The notes under the pieces: generated by a model
What the model was told of the DNA's origin: nothing
Database searches by the model: none
Seen by the model: only the letters and a program-made list of their open reading frames with translations
In this document: positions 1 through 6,927 of the stretch, piece after piece
How the letters are laid out: each line of letters starts with the position of its first letter
Numbering within the stretch: the first letter of the stretch is position 1
Position numbers and translations under genes: made by a program
Assembly (NCBI GenBank): GCA_023430465.1
Contig: JAEZAM010000056.1
Location: 1-25,545, forward strand
DNA: 25,545 nucleotides
Direction of reading: 5' to 3'
Source: Bacteroidota bacterium
GTDB lineage: Bacteria > Bacteroidota > Bacteroidia > Chitinophagales > Chitinophagaceae

Positions 1-525
1 GTCCGTTTTCAGTAGGCTGTACATCTGCAAATTTATCCGCCGCCCCTGCTTGATCTCGGCCTCACGCATTTCACCTTCGAACTGAAAGCCCAGCGATTGC
101 GCCAGACGAATACTGGCATCATTCCCCGGTTCGATCACTGCTTCCAGGCGATGCAATTTCCATTGAGTGAATAGATGGGCCAGCACGACAGGCAATACTT
201 CCTTCATCACACCTTTCTTCCACGCGAGCGGCAGCAACCAGTATCCCAACTCGGCTTTTTCATGCGCCGACTGGTAATTGTTGATCCCACATGCACCTAT
301 CGGTTGATTTGAGGCCCGATCAATGATCTTCCACCAGCAACCGGTTTGATTCGCCCATATCGATGCATAAAAATCCATCTGTGAGCTTGTTTCCTCGAAA
401 CTGCTGTATGATACACCATAAAACGGGATCACAGCCGGATCACTCAGCCCGCGAAAAACAAACTCCTGGTCAGCGGGTTCAACACCTGCCAGGATATAGC
501 GTTCTGTCTCCAGTACAGGTATCAT
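1..525 (-). CDS. GNAT N-acetyltransferase, RimJ/RimL-like (3' end cut by window)
   Basis: Partial coding region: 175 codons are open from the ATG at 525-523 to the window edge, with no stop seen. The translation starts MIPVLETERYIL, the usual beta-1 start of the Acetyltransf_3 (RimJ/RimL) branch of GNAT enzymes. It continues with a central ELGYWLLP strand (residues 92-99) and IEPGNDASIRLAQSLGF (residues 131-147), the conserved Asn/Ser region near acetyl-CoA. Family members transfer acetyl from acetyl-CoA to amino groups, often the N-terminus of ribosomal proteins, but also antibiotics or small amines; the substrate here cannot be told. RimJ-like proteins are usually about 180 residues, so only a few C-terminal residues are probably missing. 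The gene begins 19 bp after the carA stop on the same strand, so the two may be co-transcribed; no functional link with carA is evident. Confidence 0.85.
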   Translation of the reverse strand, partial: MIPVLETERYILAGVEPADQEFVFRGLSDPAVIPFYGVSYSSFEETSSQMDFYASIWANQTGCWWKIIDRASNQPIGACGINNYQSAHEKAELGYWLLPLAWKKGVMKEVLPVVLAHLFTQWKLHRLEAVIEPGNDASIRLAQSLGFQFEGEMREAEIKQGRRINLQMYSLLKTD

Positions 526-544
526 AAAATGGCAGTCAGGCTAT

Positions 545-1651
545 TTAGTTTTTCTCTCCTTCGATCATCCGGATGAAGTCATCGAACAGGTAACGGCTAT
601 CATGAGGGCCTGGTGTGCTCTCGGGGTGATATTGTACGGAAAATGCAGGCTTGCCCTTGACCCTGATACCTTCAATCGACTGATCATTCAGATTGACATG
701 CGTGATCTCGATATGACCTGCTTTTTTCACCGCTTCGGGATCTACTCCAAAGCCATGGTTTTGCGTCGTGATTTCGGATCTGCCGGTCACCAGGTTTTTG
801 ACCGGGTGATTGAGGCCGCGGTGGCCATGATGCATCTTGAATGTCGGGATATCATTTGCCAGCGCAAGAAGCTGGTGCCCGAGGCAAATCCCAAAGACCG
901 GCTTTTCTTCTTTCAGTATCTCCTTCACCGTATCGATGGCATAATCCATCGCTGCCGGGTCACCGGGACCGTTTGAAATGAAATACCCGTTGGGGTTGAA
1001 CTGCTTCACCTCCGCAAGTGGCGTCTTCGCCGGGAACACCTTTACATAAGCTCCCCTGTCGACCATACACTCCAGTATATGCTGCTTCACCCCGTAATCC
1101 ATCACCGCTATGCGGACAGGCGAGTTGCTGTCGCCTTTTTCATAGGATTGCTTTGTGCTCACCACAGATGCCAGCTCCAACCCGGCCATGTCAGGTACCT
1201 CGGCAAGTTTCTTTTTCAGCAGCTCGATGTCTGTGGTCTCCGAGGAAATGATGCAGTTCATTGCACCTTTGGTGCGTATGTGCGCGACAAGCGCGCGACT
1301 GTCCACGCCCTCGATTGATACGACATTGTTTGCTTTCAGGTATTCACCGAGCGAACCCTGCGCCAGCTTGCGGGAATAGGTATCTTCCAGGTTGCGACCG
1401 ATAAGTCCTTTGATCTTTACCCCATCGGATTCGATGTCCTCATTTTTAACACCATAATTTCCCACATGAACGGTATTCATGATCAGGATCTGGCCATAAT
1501 AACTCGGGTCGGTGAAAACCTCCTGGTAACCGGTCATACCTGTATTGAAACAAATTTCTCCGGTTGTCGTGCCAATGGCGCCAAACGCTTTACCATGGGC
1601 AACTGTACCATCGGCCAGAATCAGGACTGCGGGCAATTGTTTTTCTGTCAT
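545..1651 (-). CDS. carA: Carbamoyl-phosphate synthase small (glutaminase) subunit
   Basis: A 368-residue CarA. It hydrolyses glutamine and passes ammonia to CarB for carbamoyl phosphate synthesis, which feeds pyrimidine and arginine biosynthesis in the cytoplasm. The N-terminal CPSase small-chain domain covers about residues 5-140, with the typical FNTGMTGYQEVFTDPSY at 35-51. The class I glutamine amidotransferase domain covers about 180-365, with nucleophile Cys256 in GICLGHQ and the His342/Glu344 pair in YHPE. SNGPGDP at 226-232 is also diagnostic. Length is close to the roughly 380 residues of E. coli CarA, so the gene looks intact. carB is not in the window. The ATG at 1651 lies about 30 bp downstream of a TACTTTTG element on the same strand. 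The GNAT gene follows after 19 bp. Confidence 0.97.
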   Translation of the reverse strand: MTEKQLPAVLILADGTVAHGKAFGAIGTTTGEICFNTGMTGYQEVFTDPSYYGQILIMNTVHVGNYGVKNEDIESDGVKIKGLIGRNLEDTYSRKLAQGSLGEYLKANNVVSIEGVDSRALVAHIRTKGAMNCIISSETTDIELLKKKLAEVPDMAGLELASVVSTKQSYEKGDSNSPVRIAVMDYGVKQHILECMVDRGAYVKVFPAKTPLAEVKQFNPNGYFISNGPGDPAAMDYAIDTVKEILKEEKPVFGICLGHQLLALANDIPTFKMHHGHRGLNHPVKNLVTGRSEITTQNHGFGVDPEAVKKAGHIEITHVNLNDQSIEGIRVKGKPAFSVQYHPESTPGPHDSRYLFDDFIRMIEGEKN

Positions 1652-1680
1652 TAATTGGGGTTGTGATGAAACAAATTGCG

Positions 1681-1688
1681 CAAAAGTA
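1681..1688 (-). promoter_or_regulatory. Candidate -7 promoter element for carA
   Basis: On the minus strand this reads TACTTTTG, a full match to the Bacteroidota -7 consensus TAnnTTTG, 29 bp upstream of the carA ATG. No TTTG is found at the expected 19-bp spacing upstream, so only half of the promoter is supported. Transcription would start near 1674. Confidence 0.35.
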
Positions 1689-1735
1689 AAGAGATCGGAG
1701 CGGTTGGAGAGAGAAAGATTTTCACAATACCATGG

Positions 1736-1770
1736 GAGTGCGGAGTGCGGAGTGCGGAGTGCGCAGTGCG
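1736..1770. repeat. Tandem 7-bp repeat GAGTGCG, 5 copies
   Basis: Four exact copies of GAGTGCG (1736-1763) are followed by one copy with a first-base change (1764-1770). It is the first of three heptamer arrays in the carA/lipoprotein gap. It is partly reverse-complementary to the CTCCGCA units at 2015-2028, so a transcript through the region could form a long-range hairpin. Confidence 0.9.
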
Positions 1771-1805
1771 GAGCTCAGGGACGTTGATCTCGCATCCTGA
1801 TTTCA

Positions 1806-1838
1806 GGACCCTTCGATACGCTTCGCTACTCAGGGTCC
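1806..1838. repeat. Short stem-loop (GGACCCT...AGGGTCC)
   Basis: A perfect 7-bp inverted repeat, GGACCCT at 1806-1812 and AGGGTCC at 1832-1838, encloses a 19-nt loop rich in TTCG and GCTTCGC. The loop-plus-stem phrase (ccttcgatacgcttcgctac) resembles small intergenic palindromes I recall from several bacterial genomes. No T-tract follows, so it is not a convincing terminator. It may be a REP-like dispersed element. Confidence 0.45.
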
Positions 1839-1941
1839 GGGCGTACTTCCCGAATCGCTCATCCCGTCTCCCGCGACCATCCAGCTATCCAGTATCCCGC
1901 ATTACAGGCATCTCGTACCTCGCATCCAGCTATCCAGCTTT

Positions 1942-1976
1942 CCAGTACCCAGTACCCAGCACCCAGTACCCAGTAC
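1942..1976. repeat. Tandem 7-bp repeat CCAGTAC, 5 copies
   Basis: Five consecutive heptamers, CCAGTAC four times plus one CCAGCAC (third copy, 1956-1962). Degenerate relatives of the unit (ccagcta, tccagct) extend upstream to about 1880. The period is the same as in the neighbouring arrays but the unit differs, which suggests repeated slippage or copying of 7-bp units. Confidence 0.9.
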
Positions 1977-1993
1977 CCTATTCCCGCTCCACA

Positions 1994-2028
1994 CTCCGCT
2001 CTCCGCTCTCCGCTCTCCGCACTCCGCA
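1994..2028. repeat. Tandem 7-bp repeat CTCCGCT/CTCCGCA, 5 copies
   Basis: Three copies of CTCCGCT followed by two of CTCCGCA. The CTCCGCA form is nearly the reverse complement of the GAGTGCG array at 1736-1770 (CGCACTC). Scattered CTCCGC words also occur at about 2562-2590, on the far side of the lipoprotein gene. The array ends 6 bp before the stop codon of that gene, which is read on the minus strand. Confidence 0.9.
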
Positions 2029-2034
2029 CTTCTC

Positions 2035-2463
2035 CTATCCCTTAATCCGCAGGAAATTCCCGTTCGTATCAAATTCAAGGCTTAGTCCGTTCGAGAGACC
2101 AACATACTGATTGGTACTTTCAGGATTCCAGGAATATATTTCCGCAGTAGGGTAATTGGTATTTACATAGTTGATGATGATCACCGGCAATACCGTTGCG
2201 GGCAGCGCCGTCGTGCCCTCGATGCGCTGAATATCACCGTCGCGGTTAAAATCCAGCAACGTTTGATTATCCAGGTAAACATGGTACGTAAAATTGAGTT
2301 CATTCCGATCCTTCACCACCTGTACAATCGTGCGTGCTGGAAAATGGGTAGAGATGTAGCCCGTGGACTTCGCCGGGAGATCTTCCGCCTTGATGACCTT
2401 TTCTTTGTCGCAGGAATAAAGAAGTACAGAGGCCAGCGCGAGAAGTGCAAGTAATTTTTTCAT
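2035..2463 (-). CDS. Small lipoprotein with duplicated PepSY-like domain
   Basis: A 142-residue protein. I chose the ATG at 2463, not one 13 codons upstream, because it gives a clean lipoprotein signal: MKKLLALLALASVLLYSC, with lipobox LYSC and lipidated Cys18. The mature part contains two copies of a fold of about 55 residues (29-83 and 87-142). Each begins with LPA, has a helix ending in a Tyr/Phe-Pro turn (THFP, TNYP), then beta strands, and ends with an Asp-Asn/Gly turn and RIEG or RIKG. This matches the PepSY-like periplasmic proteins common in Bacteroidota (PF11396 type), which lack a well-defined role; binding or inhibition of an envelope protein is a guess. The location is periplasmic or outer membrane. 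The gene stands alone, with its own candidate promoter at 2527-2557. Confidence 0.75.
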   Translation of the reverse strand: MKKLLALLALASVLLYSCDKEKVIKAEDLPAKSTGYISTHFPARTIVQVVKDRNELNFTYHVYLDNQTLLDFNRDGDIQRIEGTTALPATVLPVIIINYVNTNYPTAEIYSWNPESTNQYVGLSNGLSLEFDTNGNFLRIKG

Positions 2464-2526
2464 ACAAATAAGTTTAGATGATAACAACTTACCTGCCCGC
2501 AACCCCTAATTGACTAACCCAAAAAT

Positions 2527-2557
2527 CAAAATTAAAAAGTTAAAAGGCTTCCGCACA
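2527..2557 (-). promoter_or_regulatory. Candidate promoter of the PepSY-like lipoprotein gene
   Basis: On the minus strand, TGTG (2557-2554) is followed after 19 bp by TAATTTTG (2534-2527). The second element is a full match to the Bacteroidota -7 consensus TAnnTTTG, the first a 3-of-4 match to TTTG, and the spacing is the expected one. Transcription would start near 2520, about 57 bp upstream of the chosen ATG. Confidence 0.45.
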
Positions 2558-2595
2558 CCTATCTCCGCACCACGCACTCCAAACTCCGCGCCGCC

Positions 2596-4143
2596 TCAGG
2601 CCTTCCGCCGCATGCCATATTTTTCCCGGATCACATCCTGCACATGTACACCGCTGATCTTGCTCTCCAGCCAGGAGATCACATCGAGATAAGCAAAAGC
2701 CCTTGTCTCCAGCGGGTTGCCCTGGTGCCGCCTGAGTTTTTCCAGTAATTTTTCGAATTCTCCTTTGAGTGCATGAGTGCCTACGCGGAAGGAGCGGCGC
2801 AGGAAAGCAAACATCTCCTCCTCCACCCGGCTCAGGTTTTCCATTTTCGCCATATACCGGTACACCGACTTGATCAGGTGCTCCAACAAGTCAAAATTTC
2901 CCAGCTCATAATGCGCTATCAGGTGAAGCAGTCGCGCATAGCATTGCAGGTCGGTGCGGAGGTCTGCTTTTTGATTGATGATCCGGTTCAGGTAATCGAT
3001 CGCCTTGCTGTTATCGCCGCTGCCGAAATAGAGGCAGGCAATCTTATAATAAAATACCAACACGCGGTGCGTATCCAGGTATATCTCGTACTCTTTCAGC
3101 ATCTCCTCCAGGAAGGGCACCATGAGCAACCCCTTGTTGAAGGTGCCCTTGAGGAAATACAAATTTATCCGTGCGGTATACAGATACTGGTAAGCCAGGA
3201 TCCGGTTGTTGTCATTCTCCGTTACCACAGGTGTGTGCGCAAATTTTTCAAACACACGGATACACTCCTCCAGCTTCTCATGGTTCAGCAAATCGAAGTG
3301 TGCACCCATGAGATTGTGCATGCCCTTGATATAACTTGCTGTCTCCACTTCTATCATTTCGGGAAACTGGTGGAACAGGTCCACCCATTTCTGGCAATAG
3401 CGGTAATACTGCAAAAAATCCAGCCTTATAAAAGAGTACCAGCAATAACTCTGGTAGAGATAGAGCTTCTCATAAAAATTGCGCGCCAGTGGCGCATCAG
3501 CCGGAAGGTGCTGCTGGAAAAACTGCCGGACACCCTGCACATCCGCTTCATTTCTTGCATGGCCGTGCTGTATATACCAGCTATAAAGCTGCAATGCAAG
3601 ATTAGAAAGCCTGTTGATCAGTGTCACGGACTCAGTGACCTGGATCGACTCCCTGCTCAACTGCTCTGCCCTGTCCTGCATGCTCCGGGTTATATAGAGC
3701 GTTTCGATCTTCTTTTCAAAAAATAATGCCTGCTGCAGATACGTGACCTGGTGATGAGAAGTAGCCAGGTCCTTCAGCTGCTTCAAGACTTTCAGTGCCT
3801 GCAGGTAAAGCCCCTTGTTGAACAGTATCCTGGAATGGTCCATCAGCTCATGCAACCGGATATCGATGTTGTTCTCATCCTTTATCAGCCGCAGGCTCGC
3901 CAGGATCTGTCGGTAAAGATGGGCCTTGATATTGGAGAGTTGCTGTTTACTGATCGACTTGGCCCGGGTAAGAATCTGCTTCTCGTCGTACTCCGCCATT
4001 TTTTCCATCGCATCGAAGAGCTGAATGGTTTTGAGAGATTCATTGGAAGAGTTTCGCCTGACGAACAACTTGAAGTTCCGCTTCTCGCTTTTTTCCAGCG
4101 AACGGATCAGTTGAAAGAGTGCATCGGTCGAGCGGTTGGGCAT
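2596..4143 (-). CDS. Uncharacterised helical (TPR-like) protein, 515 aa
   Basis: A 515-residue protein whose function I do not recognise. It has no signal peptide or membrane segment, so it is probably cytoplasmic. The sequence is almost wholly amphipathic helix, rich in Leu, Tyr, Phe, Gln and Arg. Pieces such as LFNKGLYLQALKVLKQLKDLA (split across residues 111-131) and YFGSGDNSKAIDYLNRII look like degenerate TPR hairpins, so a protein-binding scaffold is the best structural guess. The N-terminus, with RSLEKSEKRNFKLFVRR (about 14-30), is a basic motif that I recall at the start of many hypothetical proteins of Bacteroidota. No catalytic motif is visible. It is transcribed divergently from leuA, with 197 bp between the two start codons, which does not prove a link. 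Confidence 0.8.
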   Translation of the reverse strand: MPNRSTDALFQLIRSLEKSEKRNFKLFVRRNSSNESLKTIQLFDAMEKMAEYDEKQILTRAKSISKQQLSNIKAHLYRQILASLRLIKDENNIDIRLHELMDHSRILFNKGLYLQALKVLKQLKDLATSHHQVTYLQQALFFEKKIETLYITRSMQDRAEQLSRESIQVTESVTLINRLSNLALQLYSWYIQHGHARNEADVQGVRQFFQQHLPADAPLARNFYEKLYLYQSYCWYSFIRLDFLQYYRYCQKWVDLFHQFPEMIEVETASYIKGMHNLMGAHFDLLNHEKLEECIRVFEKFAHTPVVTENDNNRILAYQYLYTARINLYFLKGTFNKGLLMVPFLEEMLKEYEIYLDTHRVLVFYYKIACLYFGSGDNSKAIDYLNRIINQKADLRTDLQCYARLLHLIAHYELGNFDLLEHLIKSVYRYMAKMENLSRVEEEMFAFLRRSFRVGTHALKGEFEKLLEKLRRHQGNPLETRAFAYLDVISWLESKISGVHVQDVIREKYGMRRKA

Positions 4144-4233
4144 CGTAATTGAAACATTTATAAGAAACTGACCAGCAATAGGTTAAGCCATTAAATCCTG
4201 ATTTACGCGGTGTAAACTGCCCTGAATTTAGGT

Positions 4234-4264
4234 TTTATTGATGCGTTCGGCAGAAGTAATTTTA
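4234..4264 (+). promoter_or_regulatory. Candidate promoter of the leu operon
   Basis: TTTA (4234-4237), 19 bp, then TAATTTTA (4257-4264): one mismatch in each half to TTTG-N19-TAnnTTTG. Transcription would begin near 4271, leaving a 5' UTR of about 70 bp before leuA. No leucine-rich leader ORF or terminator is visible in that UTR, unlike the ilv part of the locus. The intergenic region is shared with the divergent 515-aa gene, for which no clear promoter was found. Confidence 0.4.
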
Positions 4265-4340
4265 GTTGTACCGCACACGTATTGCAGGAAGACAAAATTA
4301 CGCAGCGGCTTATTTCTCCACATCAATACCTGAATTAATT

Positions 4341-5510
4341 ATGGCCGACGGAAAAATCCACATTTTCGACACCACGCTCCGGGATGGTGAACAGGTGCCA
4401 GGGTGCAAACTCAACAGCAAGGAAAAGATCGAACTGGCGCTGGCGCTGGAAGATCTCGGCGTTGACATCATTGAGGCCGGGTTTCCCATCTCCTCTCCCG
4501 GTGATTTCGAGTCGGTCCGTGATATTTCCAAAGTGATCAAAAACGCCACCGTTTGCGGTCTGAGCCGTGCGGTGCTGAAAGATATCGAGACTGCAGCGGA
4601 AGCGCTCAAAGGTGCGCGCCGCCCGAGAATTCACACGGGCATCGGCACATCCGACTATCATATCAAGTCAAAGTTCAACTCCAACCGCGAAGACATCCTC
4701 GAGCGGGCGGTGCAGTGTGTGAAATGGGCAAAGAACTTCGTCGATGATGTTGAGTTCTATGCCGAGGACGCCGGCCGGACGGAGAATGAATACCTGGCAC
4801 GTGTGATCGAGGCGGTGATAGCTGCAGGTGCAACCGTGGTGAATATCCCCGATACCACTGGCTATTGCCTGCCGCATCAATATGGTGAAAAGATCGCCTG
4901 GCTCATCAACCATGTTCCGAACATCGACAAGGCGATCATCAGTTGTCATTGTCACAATGATCTCGGACTGGCGACAGCAAACTCCATATCAGGTGTGCTA
5001 AATGGCGCAAGACAAATCGAATGTACGATCAATGGATTGGGTGAGCGGGCCGGTAATACCTCACTGGAAGAGGTAGTCATGATCCTTCGCCAGCATCATA
5101 CACTTGGCTACTACACTGACATAAAGGCTGAGCAGTTGAACCCCATCAGCCGCCTGGTGGCCGATACGATGCGCATGCCGGTACAGGCCAACAAGGCGAT
5201 CGTAGGCAGCAATGCCTTCTCGCACTCATCGGGGATTCACCAGGATGGCTTCCTGAAAGATTCCCAAACCTATGAGATCATCGCGCCCGAAGAAGTGGGT
5301 GCCGATGGTTCCAAAATTGTGCTGACCGCCCGCAGTGGCCGTTCGGCACTTGCACACCGCTTACACAAACTTGGTCATCAATTTACGCGCAACGATGTGG
5401 ATGTGCTTTATGCAGAATTCCTCAAAGTGGCTGACCGTAAGAAGGAAGTGGAAGACCAGGATCTCGAATTATTAGCAAAACAATATCAGCAAACGGCTGT
5501 ATCAGCGTGA
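4341..5510 (+). CDS. leuA: 2-isopropylmalate synthase, short form
   Basis: Condenses acetyl-CoA with 2-oxoisovalerate, the first committed step to leucine. The ATG at 4341 (MADGKIHIFDTTLRDGEQ) is preferred over a TTG 25 codons upstream, which would lie at the likely transcription start. The protein has 389 residues. Visible are the catalytic/metal motif DTTLRDGEQVPG (10-21), the metal ligands in SCHCHNDLGLA (His203, His205, Asn206), the GLGERAGNTSLEE signature (232-244) and SGIHQDG (297-303). It stops where the C-terminal leucine-binding regulatory domain of E. coli-type LeuA (over 500 residues) would begin, so classic feedback inhibition seems absent. Homocitrate or citramalate synthases share the fold, but linkage to leuCDB makes LeuA most likely. 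The stop lies 5 bp before the leuC ATG. Confidence 0.92.
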   Translation: MADGKIHIFDTTLRDGEQVPGCKLNSKEKIELALALEDLGVDIIEAGFPISSPGDFESVRDISKVIKNATVCGLSRAVLKDIETAAEALKGARRPRIHTGIGTSDYHIKSKFNSNREDILERAVQCVKWAKNFVDDVEFYAEDAGRTENEYLARVIEAVIAAGATVVNIPDTTGYCLPHQYGEKIAWLINHVPNIDKAIISCHCHNDLGLATANSISGVLNGARQIECTINGLGERAGNTSLEEVVMILRQHHTLGYYTDIKAEQLNPISRLVADTMRMPVQANKAIVGSNAFSHSSGIHQDGFLKDSQTYEIIAPEEVGADGSKIVLTARSGRSALAHRLHKLGHQFTRNDVDVLYAEFLKVADRKKEVEDQDLELLAKQYQQTAVSA

Positions 5511-5515
5511 TAGTT

Positions 5516-6925
5516 ATGGCAGGAAAAACATTATTCGAAAAGATCTGGGAGACACACGTGGTAAAGACCATACCCGGCGGACCATCTGTACTCTATATAG
5601 ATAAACATTTTATCCACGAGGTAACCAGCCCCCAGGCATTCAACGGATTGAACAGCCGCGGCATCAAAGTATTCCGCCCTCAGCAGGTGGTTGCAACGGC
5701 TGACCACAACGTGCCAACGCTGAATCAACACCTGCCCATCAAGGAAGAACTCTCCAGGGTGCAGGTGGATACACTGAAAAAAAATTGCGCCGACCATGGC
5801 ATCGAGCTTTATGGCCTTGGCCATCCCTTCCAGGGTATCGTGCATGTGATCGGCCCGGAACTTGGCATCACACAACCCGGTATGACCATCGTTTGTGGCG
5901 ACAGCCATACGTCCACGCACGGTGCATTCGGCAGCATTGCATTCGGGATAGGAACAAGTGAGGTTGAAATGGTGCTGGCTACGCAATGCCTGATGCAAAG
6001 CCGGCCAAACCTGATGCGCATCAATATCGAAGGTAAGCTGAACAATGGTGTCGTAAGTAAAGACATCGTGTTGTATATACTTTCCCAGATCACAGCAAGC
6101 GGCGCTACCGGCTATGCAGTTGAGTTTGCCGGCTCCGCCATCCGTGCGCTCTCTATGGAGGCACGTATGACGATCTGCAACATGAGCATCGAGATGGGTG
6201 CGCGTTGCGGCATGATCGCGCCGGATGAAATCACTTTCGACTACATCAAGGGCAGAACCTTTGCACCGCAGGGTGGAGAATGGGATAAGAAACTCGCTTA
6301 CTGGAAAACACTTTTCAGCGACAAGGATGCGGCGTTTGATAAAGAGATCAACATCGATGCTGCCGATATCGAACCCATGATCACGTATGGTACCAACCCC
6401 GGAATGGGTGTGGGTGTGACCGGCCATGTACCGAACCTGAATGAGATCGATGAGAAGGAACAGCCATCTTTTGAAAAATCACTTCATTACATGGGGCTGG
6501 AAGCAGGCAGTGATATCAAAGGAAAAAAAGTGGACTATGTCTTCATCGGAAGCTGTACCAATTCCCGTATCGAAGACCTGAGAATGGTGGCGGGTTTTGT
6601 GAAGGGCAAACAGAAAGCCAGCGATGTGGAAGTATGGGTTGTACCCGGCAGCAAGCAGGTAGAGAAACAGGCGATCGAGGAAGGCATCGATAAGATATTT
6701 GAAGAAGCTGGATTCATACTGCGGCAGCCAGGATGCAGCGCCTGCCTGGGTATGAACGAGGATAAGATCCCCGCAGGTAAATATTGCATCTCAACCAGCA
6801 ACAGGAATTTTGAAGGCCGCCAGGGACCAAACGCAAGAACATTTCTGGCCAGCCCGCTTACGGCAGCACTCGCCGCGATCACCGGCGAGGTAGGTGATGT
6901 GCGTGAATACTACAAGAACAACTAA
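5516..6925 (+). CDS. leuC: 3-isopropylmalate dehydratase large subunit
   Basis: A 469-residue LeuC (E. coli: 466), the [4Fe-4S]-carrying subunit of isopropylmalate isomerase, which converts 2- to 3-isopropylmalate together with LeuD. Cluster ligands are visible as Cys347 (GSCTNSR) and Cys407/Cys410 (PGCSACLG). The aconitase-family motifs TADHNVPT (61-68) and VCGDSHTSTHGAFG (126-139) are also present. The ATG at 5516 (MAGKTLFEKIWE) is taken in place of a GTG at 5507 that overlaps the leuA stop, because known LeuC proteins start with this KTLFEK segment. It lies 5 bp after leuA and 2 bp before leuD, indicating tight operon organisation. Confidence 0.97.
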   Translation: MAGKTLFEKIWETHVVKTIPGGPSVLYIDKHFIHEVTSPQAFNGLNSRGIKVFRPQQVVATADHNVPTLNQHLPIKEELSRVQVDTLKKNCADHGIELYGLGHPFQGIVHVIGPELGITQPGMTIVCGDSHTSTHGAFGSIAFGIGTSEVEMVLATQCLMQSRPNLMRINIEGKLNNGVVSKDIVLYILSQITASGATGYAVEFAGSAIRALSMEARMTICNMSIEMGARCGMIAPDEITFDYIKGRTFAPQGGEWDKKLAYWKTLFSDKDAAFDKEINIDAADIEPMITYGTNPGMGVGVTGHVPNLNEIDEKEQPSFEKSLHYMGLEAGSDIKGKKVDYVFIGSCTNSRIEDLRMVAGFVKGKQKASDVEVWVVPGSKQVEKQAIEEGIDKIFEEAGFILRQPGCSACLGMNEDKIPAGKYCISTSNRNFEGRQGPNARTFLASPLTAALAAITGEVGDVREYYKNN

Positions 6926-6927
6926 TC

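Larger units (their letters stand above)
1652..2034. other. Gene-free, repeat-rich spacer between carA and the lipoprotein gene
   Basis: These 383 bp lack a credible gene. The only long open frame is on the plus strand from about 1676 to 2110 and is low-complexity (rich in Ser, Arg, Pro, Tyr) because it runs through the repeats. The spacer holds the candidate carA -7 element, three heptamer arrays (1736-1770, 1942-1976, 1994-2028), a 7-bp stem-loop at 1806-1838, and a direct repeat of atccagctatccag at 1879-1892 and 1924-1937. No intrinsic terminator for the lipoprotein gene was found. Confidence 0.8.

Noticed and set aside
1736..2028. Possible CRISPR array
   Set aside because: Units are only 7 bp, contiguous and without unique spacers; no cas genes are present.
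1676..2110. Plus-strand 144-codon open frame
   Set aside because: Low-complexity translation produced by the heptamer arrays; no start signal, no domain, and it overlaps the end of the lipoprotein gene on the other strand.
2773..3726. Plus-strand 317-codon open frame
   Set aside because: Lies entirely inside the 515-aa minus-strand gene. Its translation is rich in His, Gln, Val and Ile, without domain motifs, as expected of an antisense shadow.
4266..4340. 25-codon N-terminal extension of leuA from a TTG
   Set aside because: LeuA proteins start close to the DTTLRDGEQ motif, and the TTG lies at or before the likely transcription start. The ATG at 4341 fits.
4265..4340. Search for a leucine leader peptide/attenuator before leuA
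   Set aside because: No Leu-rich short ORF and no GC-rich hairpin with a T-run in the leuA 5' UTR, so attenuation is not supported for the leu part.
5531..6427. Minus-strand 298-codon open frame
   Set aside because: Antisense to leuC, which has all cluster cysteines and family motifs. The minus-strand translation is His/Cys/Arg-rich with no recognisable fold.
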